NCBI GenBank assembly: GCA_910592205.1
Contig: CAJVPJ010000804.1
Span: forward strand, 1-16,357
DNA: 16,357 nt
Reading direction: 5' to 3'
Source of the DNA: Paraglomus occultum
Taxonomy: Eukaryota > Glomeromycota > Glomeromycetes > Paraglomerales > Paraglomeraceae
The translations under genes were made by a program, and so were the position numbers. Below the pieces are notes generated by a model. That model searched no databases. It saw only the letters and a program-made list of their open reading frames with translations, and was not told where the DNA came from. This document shows, in pieces, positions 8,450 to 16,357 of this stretch (position 1 is the first letter of the stretch; the number at the start of each line of letters is the position of its first letter).

Positions 8450-11248
8450 ATGCCCACAACTAACAATATGCCTACAAGTACCAATATGCCTACTAACGAC
8501 GACGACATGCTTAATGACGTCCTTATAGACGAGCCAGTCCTCCATATAAGCAAGGTACCATATAGTATGACCGAATCTGAAGTTATGGATATTCTTAAGG
8601 GAGTCAACCCTACTAGGTATGTTGGGTTCAAACTATCAAGAGACTTGGAAAATCTAATTTTATTCGCAATCAATTATAGTTTGCATATAATAAGTGTTAA
8701 AAAAATTTTGCCCGTGCCAAAATATATGCAACGTCAAGTAGAAATAACGATATTATTACTTGTGCTTATTCGAGACTAAGACGATGCGTTTTCATTCACC
8801 TAAAACAGTGTCCAGGTTATTGCTAGCGGAACCATGGGGCCTGCTAGTGGGGTCGTCCATTTCTCAAGTGTAGGCGATGGTATTTAATCAAATGCTCGTC
8901 TTATTTCTGCTGGCTTATCGTCTTGTACTTATTTCCTTCGTTCATACCTTGCGCGAAACGACATTAGCTGAAAAGGCATTTGCCTTCTACAATAATGCTT
9001 CCCTTGAAGCATATAAGAGCCACCTCAAGCTTCATATTAAAGATCCTAATAGCGGTGGACAAGATCTTCAACCTGCTGCACCAAGTTTACACGTTAAATT
9101 TCCTCGCACCACAGACTTGAATGCATTGTATCAAACATTCAGGTGCTTCGGTCCTTTATATTCATGTAAACTTTACTATGATAAGGCTGGTAACCCCAGA
9201 GGCCAAGGTCTCATCCAATTCTTCAAAGACGTATCTGTACAAGAGGCACTCAAACCCACGGTAATTCACTTTCTTTGGATAGATCGCTATTCCTGTCACT
9301 AGTCTACGGTCACTAATTTATCGATTTACTACAGAATTCTTTAGAGATTCACGGAAAGTCTATGTAAGTTAAAATACCTAACTCTCGTTGCTGATCGGAT
9401 TCATGCTCATTGTAATCGTCTTTCTTATTACAGTACAGTTTCAGCTAATCCCCGCCTGAATCTGCCCAACTCACGCTCAAACTCTTTCAACCATACCAAT
9501 AATCCCAATTACAACACTACCAATAACAACAACAACAATAACAATAACAACAATGACAATGGCAATGGGAACGATAACAGTAGTAACAATAATCGTTCTA
9601 ATGTAAGTCACTCATACGTGCAAATGTTTAAGTAATATTGGTCCCAACTCAACGAATTTTGCAACAGGCGGTACTTTCCAATACTTATCAAAACAATATC
9701 GCCCATCAACCGCAATCACCCGGTCCAGAAGGTCCACTTGTTGACCCTTGCAATCTTTTCATTAAAAATCTTGATGCAAATATCTCAAGTAGTGATCTCT
9801 TTAACCATTTTCGTAAATTCGGTCGCATCATTAGTGCTCGTGTGATGCGTGACCAAGAAACTGGCAACTCAAAAGGCTTCGGTTTTGTGAGTTATACTAA
9901 TCCAGAGGAGGCCGATCGTGCGAAGACGGCGATGAACAACAAATCTCTGGGTTCCAAGCAAATTGTTGTCAGACTTCATGAGCCAAAAAAACTGCGAGAG
10001 ACAAAATCGGCTGCTACTTCGAATAACGGACAAACATCGCCCACCGAATCTCGCACGCCATCAAGGAGGAATTCTGATATTTATCCGGCGAACGCTTTCA
10101 ATGATTATGATCAAGAATCGTTGGCTGGCTTGGCGCCTAAGGCAAGAAGAGAAGTGTTGATGTCTGAATTGCAAAAGAGATTTAGAAATATTCCAAGCGT
10201 GCCCCAGGATGAAGTCAATCCAATTATTGAGCTTTTACTGGCCAATAAATTACCAGAAGTCTTACACTTGCTCAAGGATCCACACGCGCTGCAACATAAG
10301 GTAAATATACATAAACTAGCACTTCAAACCATATACACATGAGCACAAAACATAGCAAATATTCTATTCTAGTATGTATTTGCCTGTAGTAACACTTGTA
10401 CCTTACACGTATACCTGACGAACTGTACACTATTAGATCACCGAAGCACGTCAACTACTTCATAAAGACAAGTCTCGCCGTAACCTGGATGAAAGCGCAA
10501 ATTCGTACACTGCTCCTCGCTCAACAACTCTCAATACTACCTCTCTTACCCAAACGATGTTACCTGAGCGAGAGAAATTCCTCCGTGCTATTGTGAAATT
10601 CAATAAGCGCCACACTGAAGAAATTCTTGAATTAATTATGAGCTTGCCCAAAAAAGAACGTTCTCTGTGCTATTTCAACGCGGAATATTTGGATAAGAAG
10701 ATTTTAGAAGCAATTGCAGCCTTGGAGTTTACACATGACGACGATGTGGTTCCATCTATTTCCGTTCCCCCTCCACAATTCACGCCCAGAGATATTACAC
10801 CAAATACTACACCCCCGGTTAAATCACCCGAGCCTACTAGTGTCCAACCTCTGGTGACTCCTCCGAAGATGACGGAGAATCATTATAACCCAAATGACCC
10901 TCTGTACGAGGAAACCGAACAATTCTTGAGGATGTTGGAACAAAAGCCAGTTGTAGAACAGAAACAGAAATTAGGTGATAAGCTGTTCCCGAAAGTTAAG
11001 GTAAGATAATATAGGATGCGAAAAAGTACTTGATTTTTAAAGAGATGTTATTATTCGACGAATAAGTTGATTGTTCTGCGTTTGCATTACAGAACCTTGG
11101 TCTAAAGAGTGCGCAGGCTAGTAAAGTCACCATCAATCTTTTGGATACGGATGATCTTCGAGAACTTGCTCACTCGATGAATGATCCGGTGAAATTCAAA
11201 AATAAGGTTAATGCTGCTATTATTAAAGTCAGTTTAGCCAATAAGTAA
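8450..11248 (+). CDS. rrm4: Rrm4-like endosomal mRNA-transport protein, three RRM and three MLLE-type domains
   Basis: Eight exons: 8450-8616, 8809-8879, 8968-9260, 9335-9363 (29-nt microexon), 9434-9602, 9668-10300, 10437-11000, 11093-11248. They sum in phase to 693 residues. RRM1 spans about 30-105 and is assembled across introns 1 and 2 (LHISKVPYS, SGVVHFSS, DAEKAFAFY). RRM2 is about 119-190. An Asn-rich linker is about 199-243. RRM3 is about 272-350, with RNP2 LFIKNL and RNP1 KGFGFVSY. C-terminal modules follow at about 395-465, 497-553 and 630-690; the last has LGDKLFPKVK and KVTINLLD, matching the MLLE/PABC pattern. Three RRMs plus three MLLEs is the layout of Ustilago maydis Rrm4, which binds mRNAs and docks on moving early endosomes through PAM2-bearing Upa1. 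A divergent poly(A)-binding protein is the alternative, but PABPs have four RRMs and one MLLE. Confidence 0.78.
9521..9560 (+). repeat. AAC/AAT trinucleotide tract coding an Asn-rich linker
   Basis: This run of AAC and AAT codons with one interrupting GAC lies inside exon 5 of the Rrm4-like gene. It encodes the poly-Asn linker between RRM2 and RRM3. Mixed codons suggest some purification against slippage. Length variation between strains is likely but not shown here. Confidence 0.75.
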
Positions 11249-11382
11249 ACCTCTCCAGATCGGTCATAAATTAAGTAATACTGCACACGCTGTTCTATCC
11301 AACTAGAGAAACCTGAGTTGTATTCCCATTTTTGGATATAAATTAACTAACATAAAGTCCATTTGATCGTGAGTAAAGTGGT

Positions 11383-11775
11383 TTAGCCTGTGTCCTTATT
11401 TCCAATGTTTGTTATGATCGTTAAACGTTGAAAGTGTTTCAACATCTCAGCATTTTTTATTTTGACCAATAATATTCCATCTCTTCTTCGATAGAATGGT
11501 AGGACTGAACCGACGTTAGCTGTATATAGTATGATTATCTTGTATTGCCGATTATACTGTAGCTGCGAACCTGGCTCTATTAACACAAATTACGCATACT
11601 TACGGTCGAATACAGGCATGCATTACGCAGTCACAACTGGCGTTGGTTATACAAAGCGGCGTCCTATACAGAAAGACAAGTCGTCGTTTACCCCCAAATT
11701 AGTTCCGACAACAATTTCGTCCATGCTGACAATTGCGCAGTTCCGCACATATTCCTTGGTTTGGGCGTATTGCCA
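11383..11775 (-). pseudogene. DDB1/CPSF-A-like beta-propeller gene fragment
   Basis: Two open segments can be joined in phase 0: 11775-11653 and 11562-11383, with donor GTATAA and acceptor TTCGCAG, giving a 90-nt intron. The first has EYVRNCAIVSMDEIVVGT then GRRF. The second has LQYNRQ...VGSVLPF, RRDGILLVKIKNAEMLKHF and a stop. This order resembles DDB1 around its conserved EY...C...VGT, GRI.VF.Y, and G.VYS.V.FNGKLLA.IN segments. DDB1 is the Cul4 ubiquitin-ligase adaptor and DNA-damage protein. Only about 100 residues remain of a protein normally over 1,000, no start codon is present, and a transposase-type relic abuts the 5' side. I read it as a relic. The match is by eye and weak. Confidence 0.35.
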
Positions 11776-11780
11776 TCTCA

Positions 11781-12027
11781 ATAATAAAACGTTCGCTTAT
11801 TAGTACGCGTTTTCTTTTTAAGACGTCGGCTGGCCACCATTCATTGCTTTTAGTTGAGCCATTAAAAATATGTCTTGCTCGGATCTAGAGAGAGCTTGAA
11901 ACGCCTCACGTAATTCAGTAAACTTTTCTCTCGAAAATTTTCTTGAACAACCACAATTGCAACCTAATTCCAAGCAACGTATGGCTTTGTCATATTCAGT
12001 TGAACCGTTATAATTATAATTTTCCAT
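11781..12027 (-). pseudogene. N-terminal fragment of a transposase-type protein, frameshifted
   Basis: The ATG at 12027 opens a 69-codon frame ending at 11818. It has a Cys-rich motif (CLELGCNCGCSRKFSRE) and an amphipathic helix (FTELREAFQALSRSEQDIF, then LMAQLKAMNGG). A +2 frame then continues with KKKTRTNKRTFYY and another stop at 11778. Together these resemble the N-terminus of a multicopy family of DDE-type transposase-like proteins that I associate from memory with mycorrhizal fungi, where a basic TNKRTFYRW segment follows the same helix. If so, one indel has broken the frame and the catalytic part is gone. A standalone 69-residue small protein cannot be excluded. Confidence 0.45.
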
Positions 12028-12327
12028 ATACGGGTAATCCTATATATGTATTTTATAACTTTGCCATCGTTTACGGATAGTATTGGCAGTATACTTCATT
12101 CTATATATTTTATGGGTTGCTCAGTTTATGTAAATTATAAGATCATTTCTCTTGACTGATCCACGATTCTATCTCCTACTAAGTTTATGCTTCGTAAATA
12201 GTGTCGACAATAAGTCGAGAATCAATTGCTTGTAATAAATTCAATAATTCTGTGAAACTTTATTCTGACCAGTCTTCAGCATTATGATATTTACTACTAT
12301 TGTGTGCACACTTCTGTTTTAAACCAC
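12028..12327. other. Gene-free AT-rich spacer
   Basis: I see no supported coding region, RNA gene or repeat here. The sequence is AT-rich with stops in all frames. Confidence 0.6.
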
Positions 12328-12616
12328 TCATCTTTCACAATTTAGGAATTTCTGATTTTTTAAACGTCCTTTGATTCTTCTACCTGCAGTTGAAAGCTCA
12401 GGCATAAATTCATCAAACAATTTCCCAACCAAGTAAAGGTCACACTTTTTGCTGTATCTGTCTGTTACACTGGAAAGCCAATTATAATTATACAGTTGAA
12501 ATGTGGGCACTTTTCTGAGACATCCTGAGTGTTCATAATTCTGTTAAATGCCAAGTTTCATTGTGTCTTAGAATGTTATCCCAACAGGTATCATAATCAT
12601 GGCACACAATACTAAT
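12328..12616 (-). pseudogene. Unidentified frameshifted coding relic
   Basis: Segment 12616-12536 reads as ISIVCHDYDTCWDNILRHNE then TWHLTEL. Segment 12540-12328 continues in another frame with EHSGCLRKVPTFQLYNYNW, LSSVTDRYSKKCDLYLVGK, LFDEFMPELSTAGRRIKGRL and a stop. The two overlap by five bases with a one-base shift, and both have ordinary protein-like composition, which suggests one former exon broken by an indel. A short intron is an alternative: TTTAACAG at about 12541-12548 could be an acceptor. No start codon is visible upstream. I do not recognise the family. Confidence 0.4.
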
Positions 12617-12804
12617 ATGTTATGATACAAGCAGCTACCAAGAGGCACTGTTAACAAGTAGCTAAATCCTGTTAATATTAATCATCACCCACTCTCCCAT
12701 GACTTTTGACTCAACAGTGATCATCTGATGAACAATATTCTTAATAATCATACTATTACTATTTAATAATTCACCATATAACAATATGTTTGAGATATTT
12801 CCAG

Positions 12805-12994
12805 GAATAAGGAAGAGATTAAAAAGAACATTGATGCAGTGATAATGAGTATGATGGAGTTAGTATTAGTTGAGATTAAATCTACCAATGAAACTGAGAA
12901 CATGGTTGAATATGAAGTAATGTGGATGAAGCAAAATGATATATCAGTGACAGTAACAGAGGCTTTATTGGAACATGCAAAACATTCATTCTAG
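12805..12994 (+). pseudogene. Possible orphan exon or short acidic ORF
   Basis: A frame of 62 codons follows a possible acceptor (TATTTCCAG, ending 12804) and ends at TAG 12992-12994. It encodes an acidic, helix-like peptide (RNKEEIKKNIDAVIMSMMEL ... ALLEHAKHSF). The first ATG is at 12845, leaving 49 residues. The sequence lies in a CpG-free block with no partner exon in view. It is not a recognised family and may be chance or a relic. Confidence 0.2.
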
Positions 12995-13269
12995 ACCTGT
13001 AACCTATTACAAATTACAAGTTTTTTAACATAAACATAGAGCCAGCATTAATATTCATTTTGGCCTGGTCCATTATTCAATTTCCATTTAATATTAATAT
13101 TAATGAGAACAGTCCTACCTGAAAAAGACCACAACAGTAGTAGTAGTAACACTCTAAGTTTTGGCTTCCTTTGGTTTGAATCTTGAGAGTATGGTGTTAA
13201 GCTTAATATTAATAAGTAGTAAGTAATACATTGCAAAAAAATACAAATTAAAGAAATCAAATCTAGATT
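12995..13269. other. Gene-free, CpG-free AT-rich spacer
   Basis: Short palindromic AATATTAATATTAAT-like strings occur at about 13090-13104 and 13203-13213. No gene is supported. The 70-codon minus-strand frame here has no ATG-based domain and low-complexity composition. Confidence 0.55.
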
Positions 13270-13850
13270 TAGTTGGACCAGATAATACTAATACCAACTA
13301 TTACCAGTCTCCACCAGTCTGCTGTCTGATGACCACACAAACTTGGTGGCTTACCTTTACAAATAGAAAGTTCACCACCTGAGGGTTAAGTGAGGTCTTT
13401 CTACTTGCACTTCTGCCTACTGATCACCTGAGGGTTAAACCAGTGAGCAGGATTGTGTTGAAGAGATCACTGTCTGATGACCACATGACATCTCTTCTTC
13501 ACACTTCCAGCATTATCCACCGTCTGATGACCGCATGAACAATGTGGGTATAATAATAAATAGTTGGACCAGATAATACTAATATCAACTATTATCAGTC
13601 TCCACCAGTCTGCTGTCTGATGACCACACAAACTTGGTGGCTTACCTTTACAAATAGAAAGTTCACCACCTGAGGGTTAAGTGAGGTCTTTTTACTTGCA
13701 CTTCTGCCTACTAATCACCTGAGGGTTAAACCAGTGAGCAGGATTGTGTTGAAGAGGTCACTGTCTGATGACCACATGACATCTCTTCTTCACACTTCCA
13801 GCATTATCCACCGTCTGATGACTGCATGAACAACATGGGTAAAAAAATAA
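13270..13850. repeat. Tandem 291-bp repeat, two copies, each a series of hairpins
   Basis: Copy A is 13270-13560 and copy B 13561-13850. The body differs at about eight positions by eye, all transitions. Each copy ends in an A/T-rich tail. Six inverted repeats follow one another in copy A: TAGTTGG/CCAACTA (13270-13300), CCACCA/TGGTGG (13311-13349), TAGAAAG/CTTTCTA (13364-13403), CTGCCTACTG/CAGTGAGCAG (13413-13450, one mismatch and one G-T pair), GAAGAGAT/ATCTCTTC (13460-13497) and ATCCAC/GTGGGT (13515-13549). Loops 2, 5 and 6 share GTCTGATGACC; loops 3 and 4 share CACCTGAGGGTTAA. No ORF or tRNA-like promoter is seen. A structured non-coding RNA, a SINE-like element or a foldback satellite are all possible. 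Confidence 0.85.
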
Positions 13851-14088
13851 AAGAAAAAAAAAATAACAGGCTAAACATTTTCTAATCATCAATGTGACTT
13901 ATTGAAAAGAAAAAAAAATGAATAGCTATAGCAGGAATAGAAACCCAATACTCAAAAATATTAGATAATAATAAACAACATTCATGAATAGAAAATAAGA
14001 GAAAAGAGTTAGAAGAACAATTAATGACAATATTATAAAATAAATTGATTATTACTTAGTGAGAAACTGGCTGGTAAAAAATTGACAT
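13851..14088. other. A-rich spacer 3' of the unknown gene
   Basis: Poly-A tracts (about 13852-13863 and 13910-13918) follow repeat copy B directly. No coding region is supported. It precedes the stop codon of the minus-strand unknown gene at 14089 and would hold its 3' untranslated region. Confidence 0.55.
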
Positions 14089-16077
14089 TTATTCTAACTC
14101 AGGTATCCTTAACACATCGCGGACCTTTGTTTCTTTAGTTCTAAGTACAGACCGGTTAATTTTTTCCATCAATGCCTCTTGCTTTATCACTTCGTCCTAC
14201 AAAAAAATACCATATAAATCACAAGAAATAAAAATATTGTCAGGTACCTAATCTAAATATAAACACATACATGGAAGATAGCCATCATCCTGAGGACAGC
14301 TTTATATTGGCTCCGGGCATTAAAACTGAAAGGTATTGTGGCTGTAGCAAGCTCTGTTACAAGAAAACGTCCATCAGGAAGCATACTGAGAGCATAAAGA
14401 GTAAGTCGATTGTCTGAAGGGATGGGAATAGAATATTAGAAAATCCAACCTCTTAACATAAACCATATACCATACACTTACTTATTGACTGGGTGCTAAA
14501 CACCCTAATCTTTGCTGCAAGTTTCACTTCACAATCAAGATGGTCTCGTAATATTGCAATTAAATTCAGAATATCAGTTTGGAGTGTTTTCTTTGAGTCA
14601 TCCAAAGTATGCTTCTCACTTGCATTATAAGGAGAGCCTGCAACTTCCATGTGCCAAATATCTAACCCATCATAGGATCTTGTTGCCTTGATATCCACTC
14701 ACACAATCCCAGAATTGGTTGATGACTTCATTACTTTTGCAGCACGAACTTGCAATTCAATCCAATCAAATTCAAGGTTAAGAAAAGTTCTTTCATAATA
14801 TTTGAATAAAGAGGATACCTGATATACTATGTGTTTTTGTTCTCCTATTTTTCTGCTCATTTTAGGATCGACATCTACAAGGTAGTAACTAAATGAAAGC
14901 AATTATTGGTATCTTCTTTGATATTAATACACAAATAGATATTATTTAACATTAATGTGTACATACAAGTCAATGAGAACTTTTTCACAATAAAGTCTAA
15001 AACGCTCATCTCCATCCCCTGACAATTTAGTCTGGACCTTAGTTTGGAAATTATCCATCGTTTCTTCAAAGATAGCATCAAGATACTTCTCCAAGGCAGG
15101 TGTCCATACAGCAGGATTAGTATCACGCATAGAGGACACTTCCACAGCAAGTTCCTCTTCAATTTTTGATGACAACTCCTCAAATGTCTGCCCGGATGCA
15201 CATACTATAGAGACGTCTTGGATAAATCTACCACATAAAGAGGGCAAAGTTAAGAATCTCTCTTCTCTTATTGTAAAGTGATACATAGCAGGTAGAAAAA
15301 CGGGACTTACAGCTGAAGTTCTTCCTTCTCATATGATCGCTTATTGGGAGTTGACTTCAACGGTGATAAATCCATGCAAGTTTGAGGTGGAGTTTTGGGT
15401 GCAGACGGAAGAATAGGCGGAATAGACTCTGATTGCAAATGGGCTTGGAGGATATCGGTTTTTGCGTTAAGGCATATCACATCCTGCAGGCGATAATATG
15501 TGAGTATTCCGTTCGAAACAAGTGTGCATACATGCATACTAACCCACCTCAGTAGTGCCATGAATGCTAACCAATCGCTTATGCGCTTTGTTCGTTTCGA
15601 AGAATTCGGCACACGTTCTTGTTATTGCTACTCCCGCATTAGACTACAGTTATTCGCGTTTTTGTATGAGTTTTGGATTTTTCGTATTAATCGAAAATTG
15701 CAATAATACTGCACCTTCAGCCACGCAAGGTAATTGTTACAGAAAGCTCTAATTGGACTAGGCGTAGCCACAAGTTTATTTATTTGAGTCAAGCTATCAG
15801 TGAAAAGATTGCAACATTGAACGAAGTCAAGCTCCATCCCGGTTTCAGATATATACTCGATATAACTCTGAATACACCAGGCAGATGCTTTCCGATTCTT
15901 GAAGTAGTCATGGACATATTTCATATCTGGAGTACAAAGATACTCAAAATATCTTGTCGAAGAAAGGCGTGGTTCGCGTTCCATAACAAAAGTTTTATCT
16001 AACTGTTTCGTTGCTTCCTGGGGTAGTTTGATACGATTTTTTTCATTGAAGGGTTTAACTACCCAGAGCGCGTGCAT
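14089..16077 (-). CDS. Eight-exon gene of unknown function with an ambiguous internal TGA
   Basis: Exons: 16077-15715, 15643-15548, 15483-15311, 15227-14967, 14888-14735, 14686-14482, 14413-14271, 14196-14089. With a 48-nt intron (14734-14687) they give 500 residues in phase. Without it, the frame meets TGA at 14701-14699 after 360 residues, then resumes in frame. Other introns are 64-83 nt with good sites (GTAAGT, GTATGT). Visible segments are an N-terminal helical region, a Pro/Ser-rich linker (residues about 170-205, PPILPSAPKTPPQT), an acidic helical region, and a C-terminal module with DGLDIWHMEVAGSP, KKTLQTDILNLIAILRDHLD, YALSMLPDGRFLVTELA, TIPFSF and VRDVLRIPELE. The C-terminal module recalls families expanded in mycorrhizal fungi; its D...E pattern could be a degenerate nuclease fold, but that is speculative. 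No catalytic motif is certain. Confidence 0.7.
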
Positions 16078-16198
16078 CGCGCAGTTCACTTATTCGGCAA
16101 AAAATATACGTTTCCTAATAAAGAAATTACTTAGGGGATAAGATAAATTTATACGAAAAATTATACACTTTGTACTGTAAATAAAATACATAGGCAAA

Positions 16199-16247
16199 CT
16201 CGATAAGTCGGTCATGCGACTTGTCGAGAGAACCGACTTATCGAGAG
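16199..16247. repeat. 14-bp inverted repeat with a nested third copy
   Basis: CTCGATAAGTCGGT (16199-16212) and ACCGACTTATCGAG (16232-16245) are perfect inverted repeats 19 nt apart. Between them, CGACTTGTCGAGAG (16217-16230) is a direct repeat, with one mismatch, of CGACTTATCGAGAG (16234-16247). It lies about 120 bp upstream of the unknown gene's start. It resembles a transposon terminus or a multi-site operator. The rest of 16248-16357 holds G-runs but no gene. Confidence 0.65.
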
Positions 16248-16357
16248 ATTTTAAATATTAAAATTGAGAAAAGGGTTTTGGGGGGTCGTCTAAAGCGGGG
16301 GCAACACAAGAAATCAGTCCAATTAAATTTCAAGGATTGGCGAAGTTAACCAATCTA

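Noticed and set aside
8440-8673. 77-residue minus-strand ORF over the Rrm4-like first exon
   Set aside because: It is the antisense shadow of a clearly coding RRM exon.
11531-11803. 90-residue plus-strand ORF
   Set aside because: It is antisense to the DDB1-like segments, has no recognisable domain and starts inside the opposite-strand fragment.
13048-13260. 70-residue minus-strand ORF
   Set aside because: It is low-complexity, hydrophobic by composition of AT-rich DNA, and lies in the CpG-free spacer with no homology I recognise.
13320-13440. C/D box snoRNA (TGATGA followed by CTGA)
   Set aside because: Box C lacks the leading purine (CTGATGA), there is no terminal stem joining the sequences outside the boxes, and the spacing varies between occurrences.
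13320-13560. Hammerhead ribozyme core suggested by repeated CTGATGA
   Set aside because: The loops lack the GAAA element, a stem II after CTGATGA and a cleavage-site stem in the right order; the string simply sits in hairpin loops.

Overview
The window looks like nuclear DNA of a filamentous fungus, most likely an early-diverging one such as an arbuscular mycorrhizal (Glomeromycotina-type) fungus. It is AT-rich. Its genes are split by many short GT-AG introns, mostly about 65-90 nt, so no host gene is readable as a single ORF. It carries KRBA2-like integrases, and one gene has the domain order of the endosomal mRNA-transport protein Rrm4. The lineage call is inference from gene content and memory of protein families; no search was run.

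Layout. 1-2299: two head-to-head copies of an integrase of mobile-element origin. The minus-strand copy keeps an intact DDE triad and runs off the left edge. The plus-strand copy is frameshifted and cut off after its zinc finger. The space between them holds six copies of a poly-T motif. 2775-3846 (-): a short TRIP4/ASC-1-like (Rqt4-like) C2HC5 zinc-finger gene, diverging over 158 bp from 4005-7039 (+), a twelve-exon WDR75/Utp17-like beta-propeller gene. 7142-8171 (-): ELP6, convergent with WDR75 and divergent over 278 bp from 8450-11248 (+), an eight-exon Rrm4-like gene with three RRM and three MLLE-type domains. 11383-12616: decayed fragments, comprising a DDB1/CPSF-A-like piece, an N-terminal transposase-type piece and an unidentified frameshifted piece. 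12367-13520 contains no CpG at all. 13270-13850: two tandem copies of a 291-bp unit that can be read as six consecutive hairpins whose loops carry two recurring motifs. 14089-16077 (-): an eight-exon gene of unknown function with a TGA that is either a disabling stop or lies in a 48-nt intron. 16199-16247: a strong inverted repeat that may be a transposon end.

The four recognisable host genes all act in RNA or translation biology: ribosome rescue (TRIP4/Rqt4), small-subunit rRNA processing (WDR75), tRNA wobble-uridine modification (ELP6) and mRNA transport (Rrm4-like). They sit in about 8.5 kb as two divergent pairs, with repeat and relic DNA on both sides.

Exon models were built by hand from splice consensus, reading phase and family similarity. 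All totals are in phase. The least certain junction is intron 1 of WDR75.
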